Source: Saprospiraceae bacterium
GTDB lineage: Bacteria; Bacteroidota; Bacteroidia; Chitinophagales; Saprospiraceae
DNA: 64,000 nt
Assembly: GCA_016710625.1 (NCBI GenBank)
Contig: JADJVK010000001.1
Coordinates: 272,904 to 336,903 of the forward strand
Direction: 5' to 3'
The notes below the pieces were generated by a model. It did not search any database. It had not been told where the DNA came from and saw only the letters and a list, made by a program, of their open reading frames with translations. Made by a program: the position numbers and the translations under genes. Within the stretch, counting starts at the first letter, position 1; each line of letters begins with the position of its first letter. Shown here piece by piece: positions 36,030-45,041 of the stretch.

Positions 36030-36059
36030 CAAAAATAGAATATTTGACTTTAATTGCAA
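36030..36059 (-). promoter_or_regulatory. Promoter of the second POT transporter
   Basis: On the minus strand TTG (plus 36057-36059) and TATTTTTG (plus 36030-36037) are spaced by 19 bases, the ideal Bacteroidota arrangement. The start codon is 41 bases downstream. Confidence 0.6.
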
Positions 36060-36115
36060 TACTTTTTGGTTAAAAATGCTGATTTTTCTTTATTCACCAC
36101 ATATAATTTTCACCA

Positions 36116-36694
36116 CTACCCTTTCAAATTGGTTGTAGTATCCAATTTCCAACCCATACTTTCTACCATAAACCGTATCACTTCCAACATTTTATCTCCT
36201 TCTTTCATCGCCGCATCTTTCAATCCACTTGTTTCCACCTTCTTTTTGATAAAATCTTTTGCATTTGCATTTATTTTATTGTAGTCTTCGGTAGTAAATG
36301 AATTAAATGAACCTTCTGTAATATCGTAGTAGTCCAAATCATGATCTATGGATAGGATTTCAGGTTCTGGAAGTTTGCTGATGCTAATTGTTTTCGTCAT
36401 CGGATTAGACTTGAAAATAATTTTATTCATATCATAACCCATCGAAACTTTCGCCTTTATTCTAACTAAAGCCTTTTTTTGGAAAAAACTGATATTGTAG
36501 CCCCAATAATCTTTATAATCATACACTTCGGTGAAATAGCCCTCCACATTGATGACTTTACAAACATTTTTAATTTTTTCCAGCATCACTTGTGAATTCT
36601 CTGTGGATACGTGCCCTTTGAAAAAATAACTATTTATTAAAAAACCTAAAGCAAATGTGCCCACAACAAGGAGTATTAATCCAATATTTCTCAT
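36116..36694 (-). CDS. DUF4230 domain-containing protein
   Basis: A 192-residue protein with one N-terminal membrane anchor (IGLILLVVGTFALGFLINSYFF). The remainder matches the DUF4230 pattern: KIKNVCKVINVEGYFTEVYDYKDYW, KKALVRIKAKVSMGYDM, then ILSIDHDLDYYDITEGSFNSFTTEDYNKI, ending in a helical AMKEGDKMLEVI. Such proteins are common in Bacteroidota and Firmicutes with unknown function, probably facing the periplasm. It is divergent from rimP with a 160-base shared upstream region. Confidence 0.75.
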   Translation of the reverse strand: MRNIGLILLVVGTFALGFLINSYFFKGHVSTENSQVMLEKIKNVCKVINVEGYFTEVYDYKDYWGYNISFFQKKALVRIKAKVSMGYDMNKIIFKSNPMTKTISISKLPEPEILSIDHDLDYYDITEGSFNSFTTEDYNKINANAKDFIKKKVETSGLKDAAMKEGDKMLEVIRFMVESMGWKLDTTTNLKG

Positions 36695-36756
36695 AACTTA
36701 TTCATTTCACGGCTAAATATACTATTATTCGTTCAAAAGAAAAGAACATAAAATTT

Positions 36757-36786
36757 TGTATTTTTAATTATTTCTGACTAACTTTG
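36757..36786 (+). promoter_or_regulatory. Promoter of the rimP-nusA-infB operon
   Basis: TTG at 36757-36759 (within TTTTG) and TAACTTTG at 36779-36786 are separated by 19 bases, an ideal match. Transcription would begin near 36792 and include the terminator-like hairpin at 36811-36839. Confidence 0.7.
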
Positions 36787-36810
36787 TGCCATCGAGGTAA
36801 TAGAGCTAAG

Positions 36811-36839
36811 AGAGGGAACTTTGGTTCCCTCTTTTTTTT
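36811..36839 (+). terminator. Attenuator-like hairpin in the rimP leader
   Basis: A 9-bp perfect stem (36811-36819 with 36824-36832) with a TTTG loop is followed by eight T, the structure of an intrinsic terminator. It lies between the promoter and the rimP start codon, 17 bases before ATG 36856. Read-through must occur for the essential operon to be expressed, so this is a candidate attenuator. Confidence 0.65.
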
Positions 36840-36855
36840 ACCTAAAATTTACATT

Positions 36856-37332
36856 ATGAACGTAAAAGAAACTATTCAAAAACTACTTTTAGAAAAATTT
36901 CAAGAGCCTGATTTTCAAGATTGTTACATTGTAGAATTGAAAGAATTCGTAGGTAAGAGAATAGAAGTTTATGTCGATAGTGATACGGGGTTGGATATCA
37001 GAAAATGCCAACAAATCAACCGCCACCTCGGCATTTTATGGGAAACAAATCCAGCTATTGGCGAAAAGTACGATTTAGAAGTTTCTTCACCTGGGATTTC
37101 TAGACCGCTGCAAATGCCACGACAATACATCAAAAATGTAGGAAGAAATTTGAAAGTGTTGAAAAAAGATGGTTCAGAATCCGTAGGATTATTGAAGGCA
37201 GCATCGAATGATGGCATCGTCCTTGAATATCTGACCAAAACGAAAGAAGGAAAAAAAACAATTAAAAATATAGTGGAAGAAAATATTGACTATAACAATA
37301 TTCAAACTGCCACAATAAAATTAGCATTTTAA
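36856..37332 (+). CDS. rimP: Ribosome maturation factor RimP
   Basis: A 158-residue cytoplasmic protein needed for 30S subunit assembly. From ATG 36856 it reads MNVKETIQKLLLEKF. The N-terminal alpha/beta domain holds VYVDSDTGLDIRKCQQINRHL; the linker YDLEVSSPGISRPLQMPRQY is the family signature; the C-terminal SH3-like part is KVLKKDGSESVGLLKAA. An upstream in-frame TTG overlaps the promoter's -7 box and is rejected. First gene of rimP-nusA-infB, the conserved order in most bacteria. Confidence 0.93.
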   Translation: MNVKETIQKLLLEKFQEPDFQDCYIVELKEFVGKRIEVYVDSDTGLDIRKCQQINRHLGILWETNPAIGEKYDLEVSSPGISRPLQMPRQYIKNVGRNLKVLKKDGSESVGLLKAASNDGIVLEYLTKTKEGKKTIKNIVEENIDYNNIQTATIKLAF

Positions 37333-37357
37333 TCACGATTAGTTATAATAAAATATA

Positions 37358-38593
37358 ATGAATTTAGTAGATATTTTCTCGGAGTTTAAAGCAGGTAAAG
37401 ATATAGACCGTCCGACCATGGTTCGTGTTTTGGAAGATGTATTCAGAACATTGATTAGAAAAAAATATGGCTCGGATGAAAATTTTGAAGTTATCGTTAA
37501 TACTCAAAAAGGAGACCTTGAATTATGGAGGGTAAGAGAAATCGTACCCGATGGTGAGGTGACTGACGATAAAAGTGAGGTGTCTATTTCTGAAGCTTTT
37601 TTGATTGACAAAGATTATGAGGTTGGTCAAGAATGTTATGAGCAATTAGAATTAGAAGAATTTGGAAGAAGAGCAATTATGGCAGCTCGTCAGACCTTGA
37701 TTTCAAGAATTATGGAATTAGAAAAAGACGAAATGTACCGAAGCTACTCCGAAAGAGTTGGTGAATTAGTTGTTGGAGAAGTTGGTCAAATCATGAAAAA
37801 AGAGTTATTGATTATCGACGATGCTACCAATAGTGAATTGATTTTGCCAAGAACAGAAATGATTAAAGGAGATTTCTATCGTAAAGGAGACATGGTGAAA
37901 GCTGTGGTTCGCAAGGTGGAAATGAAAAATAATACACCAGTAGTTATCCTATCAAGAACTGATGAAACCTTCTTGCAACGATTATTAGAGCAAGAGGTGC
38001 CTGAGATAGAAGATGGTTTGATTGTGATTAAGAAAATTGTTAGAACTCCTGGAGAAAGGGCTAAAGTTGCTGTAGAATCTTATGATGATCGTATTGATCC
38101 AGTAGGAGCTTGTGTGGGAATGAAAGGATCAAGAATTCATGGTATTGTAAGAGAGTTGAGAAATGAAAACATAGATGTTATCAACTTTACTACCAACAAT
38201 ATTTTATTCATTCAAAGAGCATTAACGCCAGCTAAGATTAGCAATATTAATTTGGATGAGCAAAATCTAAGAGCCGCAGTATATCTGAAACCAGACCAAG
38301 TGTCAATGGCAATTGGAAAGGCTGGTTCTAACATTAAATTGGCAAGTAGATTGGTCGGTTATGAAATAGATGTATTCAGAGAAGAAGACGAAGTCGAAAT
38401 AGATGATGTGGACTTAGATGAATTCAGAGATGAATTGGAAGACTGGGTGGTAGATGCTTTGAAAGGTATCGGTTGCGACACTGCAAGAAGTGTATTGACT
38501 TTGTCTGTTGAAGAATTAGTTAGAAGAACTGACTTAGAACAAGAAACCATCGAAGATGTAATGAGCATTCTTGCATCCGAATTTGAGGAATAG
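37358..38593 (+). CDS. nusA: Transcription termination/antitermination factor NusA
   Basis: A 411-residue RNA polymerase-binding factor. The N-terminal polymerase-binding domain (FSEFKAGKDIDRPTMVRVLEDVF) is followed by an S1 domain (VGELVVGEVGQIMKK) and two KH domains with DPVGACVGMKGSRIHGIVREL near residue 245 and MAIGKAGSNIKLASRLVGYEI near 310. It ends with one short helix-hairpin-helix-like segment (ALKGIGCDTARSVLTLSVEEL) rather than the paired acidic repeats of E. coli NusA. It lies 25 bases after rimP. Confidence 0.95.
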   Translation: MNLVDIFSEFKAGKDIDRPTMVRVLEDVFRTLIRKKYGSDENFEVIVNTQKGDLELWRVREIVPDGEVTDDKSEVSISEAFLIDKDYEVGQECYEQLELEEFGRRAIMAARQTLISRIMELEKDEMYRSYSERVGELVVGEVGQIMKKELLIIDDATNSELILPRTEMIKGDFYRKGDMVKAVVRKVEMKNNTPVVILSRTDETFLQRLLEQEVPEIEDGLIVIKKIVRTPGERAKVAVESYDDRIDPVGACVGMKGSRIHGIVRELRNENIDVINFTTNNILFIQRALTPAKISNINLDEQNLRAAVYLKPDQVSMAIGKAGSNIKLASRLVGYEIDVFREEDEVEIDDVDLDEFRDELEDWVVDALKGIGCDTARSVLTLSVEELVRRTDLEQETIEDVMSILASEFEE

Positions 38594-38649
38594 TTAGATA
38601 ATGAAATATTAAATATTGTTCAATTTTATTTATAATTTCATTGCCAACA

Positions 38650-38681
38650 TTGTTAATAAAGCCGAATTTAGTTTACTTTTG
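38650..38681 (+). promoter_or_regulatory. Candidate internal promoter before infB
   Basis: TTG at 38650-38652 and TACTTTTG at 38674-38681 with a 21-base spacer lie in the 205-base gap between nusA and infB. They could give infB its own transcription in addition to read-through. Confidence 0.45.
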
Positions 38682-38798
38682 CAGAAGTATTACTAAATGA
38701 TGCTCTATTTTATCAATAGGTTTGTAGTATTTTTATTTATAGTTTATATCAAAAAGTTTGTAGTTCAGTTTAGTAATATACAAACATAAATCAAAAGA

Positions 38799-41700
38799 AT
38801 GTCGAAAATTCTTATTAAAGTTGCGGCAGAAATAAATGTTGGTAAAGAAAACATTGTAGAGTTTCTTACAAAAAAAGGATTTGAAATCGAAAGCAAACCA
38901 AATGCTAAGATTACAGATGATATGTATTCTGAACTCCTAAAAGAGTTTAGTTCCTCTATTGCTATTAAAGAAAAAGCCGATCAACTAATCATCGGAACAA
39001 GGCCAACTGTTAAAAAAGAAGTGCCTGTTGCTCCGGTAGTAAATACCCCAAAGGTTGCTCCAAAAGTAGTGCTCAAGGAAGAAACTCCCGAGGTGGTCGA
39101 GAAAGCTCCTGAAGTTCCTAAGGTTGTAGAACCTCCTGTTGAGGTCATCTTTAAGCCTGAAGCTGAAGAAAAAGCAAGACCTCAATTGAAAATTTTAGGC
39201 AAAATTAATCTGGATGCTAAAAAACCAGAGCCTAAGGTCGTTCCTAAAAAAGTAGAAGACACTCCTAAACAAACACCCACTGTCACTCCTAAACCGACTC
39301 CTCCTCCTGCACCAGTAGAAAAGGTAAAGGAAGAAGTCAAAGTGGAAGAAAAACCAGTTGAAAAAGTGGTGGTAGCTCCAGTAGTTGTTCCTGAACCAGT
39401 TGTGGAAGCTCCTGAAGGTGACGATGAATATAGAGCAGAAACACCGACTCTTAAAGGGTTGAAAATTTTAGGTAAAATAGATACCGACAAGTTCAATAAA
39501 AAACCAAAAGTTGAGGTGAAACCAGAAACTAAGGGACCTCGTCCTCCTGGTCAATCAACGATGTCTGAAGAAGAACGTAAACGTAAACGTAAACGTAAGA
39601 AAATACCTGCTGACAACCCTACCGGTGGTGGGCAAGGGCAAAATAGACCTGGTGGTCAACAAGGTGGCGGCCAAGGTCAAAACAGACCTGGCGGTCAACA
39701 AGGCGGTGGTCAGCAAGGTGGCGGCCAAGGTCAAAATCGTCAATTCGGTGGTCAGGGACAAAACAGACCTGGCGGTCAACAAGGTGGTGGTCAAAACAGA
39801 CCAGCTGGTGGCGGTACGCCAAACCAAGCATCTAACCAACCTGCCAAGCCACAAAGAAAGATAAATGTAATTACCAAAAAGGCACAATTAGAGTCAAAAG
39901 AAGTTTCTAAAAAAGAAATAGAAGATCAAATCAAAGCCACTATGGCTCGTCTTTCTGTCGGAGGCAAAAGCAAACGACAAAAAATCCGTCGTGACAAACG
40001 GGATGAAATGAGAGAGAAGCAAGAGGCAAAAGATTTGCAAACTGGCGACTCAAAACTACAGGTACAGGAATTTATCTCCGTTTCCGAATTAGCAAGTTTG
40101 ATGAACGTAAATGTTACGGAAGTAATCATGACTTGTATGAATTTGGGATATATGGTTTCCATTAACCAAAGATTGGATGCTGAAATTATCGAGGTGGTAG
40201 CAAGTGAATTCAACCATGAGATTGAGTTTATTTCTGCTGAAGATTTAGTGTCAGCTGATGAAGTAGAAGATGCAGATGATTTATTGCCAGATGATGAAGA
40301 TAGAGCTCCTATTGTCGCAGTTATGGGACACGTAGATCATGGTAAAACTTCCTTGTTGGATTATATCAGAAATGCAAATGTGGTGAGTGGGGAAGCAGGG
40401 GGTATCACTCAGCATATCGGAGCTTACGAAGTAGTTCACAATAATAAGAAAATCACGTTTTTAGATACTCCTGGTCACGAAGCCTTTACGGCAATGAGAG
40501 CAAGGGGAGCGAAAGTAACAGACGTAGCAGTAATTATAATTGCAGCAGACGACAGTATCATGCCGCAAACAAAAGAAGCCATCAGTCATGCTCAAGCAGC
40601 AGGGGTTCCAATTATATTTGCAATTAACAAAATTGATAAAGAAGGTGCTGATCCTGGTAGAATAAAACAGGAATTAGCAAGTATGAATTTGTTAGTTGAA
40701 GAATGGGGCGGTAAATATCAATCTCAAGATATTTCTGCAAAAAAAGGATTGAATGTTGATTTGTTACTAGAAAAAATATTGCTCGAAGCTGAATTGTTGG
40801 ATGTAAAAGCCAATTCTAAGAAGAGAGCAATCGGTACCGTAATCGAAGCATCCTTAGATAAAGGAAAGGGTTATGTTACCAAGATTTTGGTTCAAAACGG
40901 TACTTTAAGTATCGGAGACCCAATGGTTGCTGGTGAATTTTCTGGAAAAGTAAAAGCAATGTACAATGAAAGGGGACAAAGAGTAAAATCTGTTGGACCA
41001 TCTTCACCAGTACTTGTTTTAGGTCTTGGAGGAGCACCACAGGCTGGTGAGAAATTCAAGGTTATGAGTACTGATGCTGAAGCAAGACAAATTGCTAGTA
41101 AACGTTCACAAATCACTAGAGAACAAAGTAATAGAGCAAGCAAACGTATTTCATTAGAAGAAATCGGACGTCGATTAGCATTAGGAACCTTCAAGGAATT
41201 GAACTTAATCGTAAAAGGGGACGTGGATGGATCTATCGAGGCATTAGCAGATTCCTTGATCAAATTATCAGTAGAAAGTGTTCAGGTGAATGTAATTCAC
41301 AAGGCGGTTGGTCAAATTGTGGAGTCTGATGTATTATTAGCATCTGCTTCCGATGCCATCATCGTTGGTTTCCAAGTAAGACCATCAATGACAGCTAGAA
41401 AATTAGCGGAAAGAGAAGGAGTAGAAATCAAAATGTACTCCATCATCTATGAAGCAATTGATGAAATCAAGTCTGCAATCGAAGGATTATTAGAGCCAAC
41501 GAAGGAAGAAAAACTAATTGGTCAGATAGAAATTAGAGAGGTTTACAAAATTAGCAAAATCGGAACTATCGCTGGTTGTTATGTAATAGAAGGTAAATTT
41601 ACTAGAAATACGCCAATCAGAGTGATTCGTGATGGTATTGTAATCTTCCCAACTAAGGAAGGGGCTACAGGAACTTTGGGTTCTTTGAAACGTTACAAAG

Positions 41701-41825
41701 ACGATGTGAAAGAGGTGAAAACCAATATGGAATGTGGTATCACCATCAACAATTTCAATGACATCAAAGAGGGCGATATCGTAGAGGGATACGAAATCAT
41801 AGAAGTAAAACAGAAATTAGATTAA
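38799..41825 (+). CDS. infB: Translation initiation factor IF-2
   Basis: A 1008-residue GTPase that brings initiator tRNA to the ribosome. The N-terminal IF2_N helix region (ILIKVAAEINVGKENIVEFL) is followed by a long Pro/Glu/Lys/Val-rich linker and a Gly-Gln-Asn-Arg-Pro repeat block at about residues 275-345. The G domain begins near 508 with GHVDHGKT, then DTPGHEAF and NKID. Domains II-IV end with the C2 fMet-tRNA-binding region. Essential gene, last of the rimP operon, followed by a terminator at 41848. Confidence 0.96.
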   Translation: MSKILIKVAAEINVGKENIVEFLTKKGFEIESKPNAKITDDMYSELLKEFSSSIAIKEKADQLIIGTRPTVKKEVPVAPVVNTPKVAPKVVLKEETPEVVEKAPEVPKVVEPPVEVIFKPEAEEKARPQLKILGKINLDAKKPEPKVVPKKVEDTPKQTPTVTPKPTPPPAPVEKVKEEVKVEEKPVEKVVVAPVVVPEPVVEAPEGDDEYRAETPTLKGLKILGKIDTDKFNKKPKVEVKPETKGPRPPGQSTMSEEERKRKRKRKKIPADNPTGGGQGQNRPGGQQGGGQGQNRPGGQQGGGQQGGGQGQNRQFGGQGQNRPGGQQGGGQNRPAGGGTPNQASNQPAKPQRKINVITKKAQLESKEVSKKEIEDQIKATMARLSVGGKSKRQKIRRDKRDEMREKQEAKDLQTGDSKLQVQEFISVSELASLMNVNVTEVIMTCMNLGYMVSINQRLDAEIIEVVASEFNHEIEFISAEDLVSADEVEDADDLLPDDEDRAPIVAVMGHVDHGKTSLLDYIRNANVVSGEAGGITQHIGAYEVVHNNKKITFLDTPGHEAFTAMRARGAKVTDVAVIIIAADDSIMPQTKEAISHAQAAGVPIIFAINKIDKEGADPGRIKQELASMNLLVEEWGGKYQSQDISAKKGLNVDLLLEKILLEAELLDVKANSKKRAIGTVIEASLDKGKGYVTKILVQNGTLSIGDPMVAGEFSGKVKAMYNERGQRVKSVGPSSPVLVLGLGGAPQAGEKFKVMSTDAEARQIASKRSQITREQSNRASKRISLEEIGRRLALGTFKELNLIVKGDVDGSIEALADSLIKLSVESVQVNVIHKAVGQIVESDVLLASASDAIIVGFQVRPSMTARKLAEREGVEIKMYSIIYEAIDEIKSAIEGLLEPTKEEKLIGQIEIREVYKISKIGTIAGCYVIEGKFTRNTPIRVIRDGIVIFPTKEGATGTLGSLKRYKDDVKEVKTNMECGITINNFNDIKEGDIVEGYEIIEVKQKLD
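39576..39810 (+). repeat. Tandem repeats in the infB linker
   Basis: CGTAAA is repeated from 39576 (last copy CGTAAG), encoding alternating Arg-Lys. From about 39625 to 39810 imperfect units of about 36 bases encode GGQGQNRPGGQQG-type repeats. Codon choice varies between units (GGT/GGC), so the repeat is old enough to have diverged but is still recognisable. Confidence 0.7.
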
Positions 41826-41847
41826 TCTAATTTGTAAAAATATTATT

Positions 41848-41881
41848 AAAGGTCATTGATTTATTTCAATGGCCTTTTTTT
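41848..41881 (+). terminator. Intrinsic terminator of the infB operon
   Basis: A 12-bp stem with one G-T pair (41848-41859 with 41866-41877) precedes a run of at least six T, 23 bases after the infB stop. Confidence 0.8.
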
Positions 41882-41978
41882 GTACTATTTTTTCAATAGG
41901 TTCGTTTTTAAACTAATTTACAATTAAATTTGAAAAACAATTGCATTAATTTTTTTTCCTGAATAAACTTATATAACA

Positions 41979-42593
41979 ATGAAAGGACTCCTCTTCTTCT
42001 TGATAATATTATTGATTTCCTGTCAAAATCAAACTAAAGAGCTAGAAAATCATAAGGATCAATTAACAACTAAAAAGGACACAATTATTTTAGGAAGCCC
42101 GATGCCAGAAACCTTTTATCAATTTAAAAAATTTGATGGAGAAAGAATCTATTCGGGAACTGCATCGTGTATTTTGGATACTACTTTCTCTGATTTATAC
42201 CCTAGTGCAACAGTTGCTAATGATAGCCTAAGAAGATTAATGATGGTATTATATCAAATAGATAAAAAAAGTGCAAATATTATTGGTAAAATATTGTTTA
42301 GCAATATTCCATACAAAATTGGAAAATTCCACACAAGTGACAGAATATTATTTGATTATTACCAATGTATTGAAAATGGCTGTGTTTCAGATTCATATTA
42401 TAAAACAAATGATTCAATCCCAGAAAAGTCTTATTTAATTATAAATTATATTGATACTGATAAAAAAATTATTCATGGTGAATTTGAATTACATTTAAAA
42501 CTAAGTGATTCGACAACAAACTTTAATAAAAAACAAAAATATATGGTGATTCGAAATGGGAAATTCAAAACTAGATTCTACTATGAATTTTAA
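41979..42593 (+). CDS. Hypothetical lipoprotein
   Basis: A 204-residue exported protein. MKGLLFFLIILLISCQNQ is a lipoprotein signal with Cys15. The mature part contains DKKSANIIGKILFSNIPYKIGKF and a repeat-poor beta-rich region ending YMVIRNGKFKTRFYYEF. DTDKKIIHGEFELHLKL near residue 165 looks like the final strands of a small beta sandwich. Not recognised further. A -7-like box (TAAATTTG, 41925-41932) lies upstream. First gene of a three-gene group. Confidence 0.65.
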   Translation: MKGLLFFLIILLISCQNQTKELENHKDQLTTKKDTIILGSPMPETFYQFKKFDGERIYSGTASCILDTTFSDLYPSATVANDSLRRLMMVLYQIDKKSANIIGKILFSNIPYKIGKFHTSDRILFDYYQCIENGCVSDSYYKTNDSIPEKSYLIINYIDTDKKIIHGEFELHLKLSDSTTNFNKKQKYMVIRNGKFKTRFYYEF

Positions 42594-42619
42594 AAATTCG
42601 TTTAATTAATTTCCATCAA

Positions 42620-43708
42620 ATGATAAAAAAAATCGCTATTCTTTTACTGCTCATTCCTAATTTAACTATTGAATTATTTTGTCAAAATAACTATCGACAA
42701 TATCATCTTTCGGTAATTGAAGCTGAAAATCAAATCTTTATTGAAAAAGATTCCATTGGTGGATTGAAAAAAATGGATTCAATTTTTAAAGAATATGAAT
42801 TTGTTTTTATGGATGATTGTATAGAGGCATTCCAATTGGCATTGGTGTTTGGTAGAGAAGATTTTGCAATGAATTTTATTAAAAAAGCTATTGAAAATGG
42901 ATTTGAGATAAATAAGCTATCATTATTAAAAAACACCTGTCTTCCTTGTACAACAGATGAGATAATGAATAGTAAAACAACTATTTATATTCCTTTCATC
43001 GAAAAGCATAAAATTGATTTGAATAAATATGCTGATTCAACTTATAATACTTTTATAGATCGTATTAACAGAGACTTATTTATAAAATTAATGATTCGGC
43101 ATTTTAAAGAACAACTTTACAAAAACGGTCATAGTGAACTCGGCTATACATATGAAAAACAACAAGTTATATATAAATCAATTTCAAACGATAATCTTCA
43201 TTACATTGACTCATTATATAATATTAATATTTTCTTAGGTGAAAAAAATCTTGGAATATATTCAAGAAAATTAGCACAAAAATTAAAATTTCCTAACGAT
43301 TCAATTGAAGGATATGCAGATAACTATTTCAAAAAACTAAACTTACCAAAGTTAAATGTGCCATATATCAATGACAAAGATTATTTTTTAGGAAATCCGA
43401 TAACGGTTATCTGTTACCACAATATTCAATCTTCAAAATTATTAGAAAAACATTGGGAAAAAGCAATTTCCGAAGGGTATATGCATCCTCGTGAATTTGC
43501 AATTAACCTAGGAAATTCAAATAATAACCAATTGTTTGAATCATTACATTTATCCAATTTTGACAAAACAATAAATAATATTGAAGAAGTAAACAAACTT
43601 AGAAAACAATATCTACTACCAAGTATTGAAATTGATAGAGAAAAACATAAATTTGAAAAAAAATATCATATTCAATTGTTTTTTGGATTATTTGGAAATT
43701 CTAGATGA
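42620..43708 (+). CDS. Hypothetical exported protein
   Basis: A 362-residue protein with signal peptide MIKKIAILLLLIPNLTIELFCQ. The mature part is mainly helical, with FQLALVFGREDFAMNFIKKAIENGFEINKL near residue 72 resembling one ankyrin- or TPR-like helical pair, and ENTIHE-poor charged segments afterwards. A pair of Cys (CLPC at about 112-115) may form a disulfide. The C-terminus is basic. No family could be named. It overlaps the next gene by four bases, so they are translationally coupled. Confidence 0.6.
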   Translation: MIKKIAILLLLIPNLTIELFCQNNYRQYHLSVIEAENQIFIEKDSIGGLKKMDSIFKEYEFVFMDDCIEAFQLALVFGREDFAMNFIKKAIENGFEINKLSLLKNTCLPCTTDEIMNSKTTIYIPFIEKHKIDLNKYADSTYNTFIDRINRDLFIKLMIRHFKEQLYKNGHSELGYTYEKQQVIYKSISNDNLHYIDSLYNINIFLGEKNLGIYSRKLAQKLKFPNDSIEGYADNYFKKLNLPKLNVPYINDKDYFLGNPITVICYHNIQSSKLLEKHWEKAISEGYMHPREFAINLGNSNNNQLFESLHLSNFDKTINNIEEVNKLRKQYLLPSIEIDREKHKFEKKYHIQLFFGLFGNSR

Positions 43709-44325
43709 AACTAAAATTAATAATCATTTTGTTCCTGTTGAGTAACAATTGTTTCTCTCAATTAAAATCAAATATCGATTCAACTTTGATAAGTAGGATA
43801 GATAGTTTGAAATTGGAAGATCAAAAATGGAGAAATCTATTAACAGATTTTGAAAATGGAGTGAATATTAATAATTTATCGAAGGAATTTATTTCCGAAA
43901 ACATCTCAAAAACGGATAGCCTAAACTATTTTGAACTCGAAAAAATTATTCAAAAAAATGGTTATCCAACAATATCTCGTTTTGGTAGTACTTCTTCACA
44001 TAATTTTTGGTTGATGGTGCAACATCAAGATAATCATATTGCTTTTCAAGAAAAAGTATTATTACTAATGAAAGAGGCACTTTTGAAAAATGAGGTTTCT
44101 GGAAAAGATTATGCCTACCTGACGGATAGAGTACTTGTAAATAAAGGTGAAAAACAAATGTATGGAACTCAAATGACCTTAAATAAGGAACAAACAAGCT
44201 ATGAGCCCAAAAGCCTTTTTGACCCGGAAAAGGTAAATGAAAGAAGAATGTCAGTGGGTCTTGGTCCAATAGAACTTTATATTCAAACTATGAATAATCG
44301 ATATTTTGGTACGCTAAAAAAATAA
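43705..44325 (+). CDS. DUF6624-like exported protein
   Basis: A 206-residue protein with a signal peptide (KLIIILFLLSNNCFSQ). The core fits the DUF6624 pattern: NGYPTISRFGSTSSHNFWLMVQHQD at about residues 92-116, FQEKVLLLMKEAL, then KDYAYLTDRVLVNKGEKQMYGTQ near 140-160. The function of the family is unknown. It starts inside the stop of the preceding gene (ATGA) and ends one base before the convergent gldD gene. The lipoprotein at 30854 may be a distant relative. Confidence 0.7.
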   Translation: MKLKLIIILFLLSNNCFSQLKSNIDSTLISRIDSLKLEDQKWRNLLTDFENGVNINNLSKEFISENISKTDSLNYFELEKIIQKNGYPTISRFGSTSSHNFWLMVQHQDNHIAFQEKVLLLMKEALLKNEVSGKDYAYLTDRVLVNKGEKQMYGTQMTLNKEQTSYEPKSLFDPEKVNERRMSVGLGPIELYIQTMNNRYFGTLKK

Positions 44326-44326
44326 A

Positions 44327-44923
44327 CTATTTTTTATTCCATTCAAATGTATTAATCAATTGTAAAATATCCTCTTTCAAAAACTTATACACTGGGGCAA
44401 GTGAGTCAGGATTGGTTTTAGCATTGATATACAAGGAGCCTCTCATAAAGTGGCGGGTACTATCCGTAAGATAAAACTGAAAAGGAGAGGCTGCTGGTCC
44501 TTCGATGTCAAATACGAAACCACTCACATGATTCGGTTTTTGAATCTTCATTTCGTCAATATAATCCGCTTTGATATTGTGCTTATTGGCTAGTTCATGT
44601 GCATCATTGACCAATTTGTCAAATGATTTTTTTCCAGTAATATTGTAATAACTACAGTGAATATCCGCATTTAATTCAGGAAAATGGATATTGAACCAGC
44701 AGGGATTGTTGGGTTTTTCTTCGAAAAACATAGTATCTTGTTGGATTTGGGCATATACGGGATATTCAAATGAAAATTTGCAATAATTTTTATCGAAAGG
44801 CTGATATTTTTTTTCTGGGAAATTTATTTTTGGATACACCTTCGGTTTGGGCACATATGGTGCATCCTCACAAGAAAAAAATAAAATAGCCATCAACCCA
44901 ATTACAAAATATAAATTCTTCAT
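44327..44923 (-). CDS. gldD: Gliding motility lipoprotein GldD
   Basis: A 198-residue outer-envelope lipoprotein, lipidated at Cys18 (MAILFFSCED). The mature N-terminus YVPKPKVYPKINFPEKKYQPFD, the central FSFEYPVYAQI and the C-terminal FQFYLTDSTRHFMRGSLYINAKTNPDSLAPVYKFLKEDI match GldD of gliding Bacteroidota. GldD is required for gliding and supports T9SS function. In flavobacteria gldD follows gldE in a mutY-ssb-gldE-gldD cluster; here it is 13 kb away on the other strand. A -7 box is at 44946-44953. Confidence 0.88.
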   Translation of the reverse strand: MKNLYFVIGLMAILFFSCEDAPYVPKPKVYPKINFPEKKYQPFDKNYCKFSFEYPVYAQIQQDTMFFEEKPNNPCWFNIHFPELNADIHCSYYNITGKKSFDKLVNDAHELANKHNIKADYIDEMKIQKPNHVSGFVFDIEGPAASPFQFYLTDSTRHFMRGSLYINAKTNPDSLAPVYKFLKEDILQLINTFEWNKK

Positions 44924-44945
44924 CCTAATAAATCCATTTATTGGT

Positions 44946-44953
44946 CAAAGTTA
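44946..44953 (-). promoter_or_regulatory. Promoter -7 element of gldD
   Basis: The minus strand reads TAACTTTG (TAnnTTTG) 22 bases before the gldD start codon. No matching -33 TTG at the right distance was found. Confidence 0.4.
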
Positions 44954-45041
44954 AAAAAATTAAAACGAATAAAACGAGAATCTTATTTTAGCTTCGCATC
45001 TAAAGCTATTTACTACAATTTTTCCTAAAAAATACCGTTCT

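Noticed and set aside
36784..36855. A 24-residue N-terminal extension of RimP from a TTG codon
   Set aside because: The TTG belongs to the -7 promoter element and the stretch includes the terminator hairpin.
39576..39810. CRISPR-like or mobile repeat array
   Set aside because: The repeats are in frame, code low-complexity IF-2 linker sequence and have no spacers.
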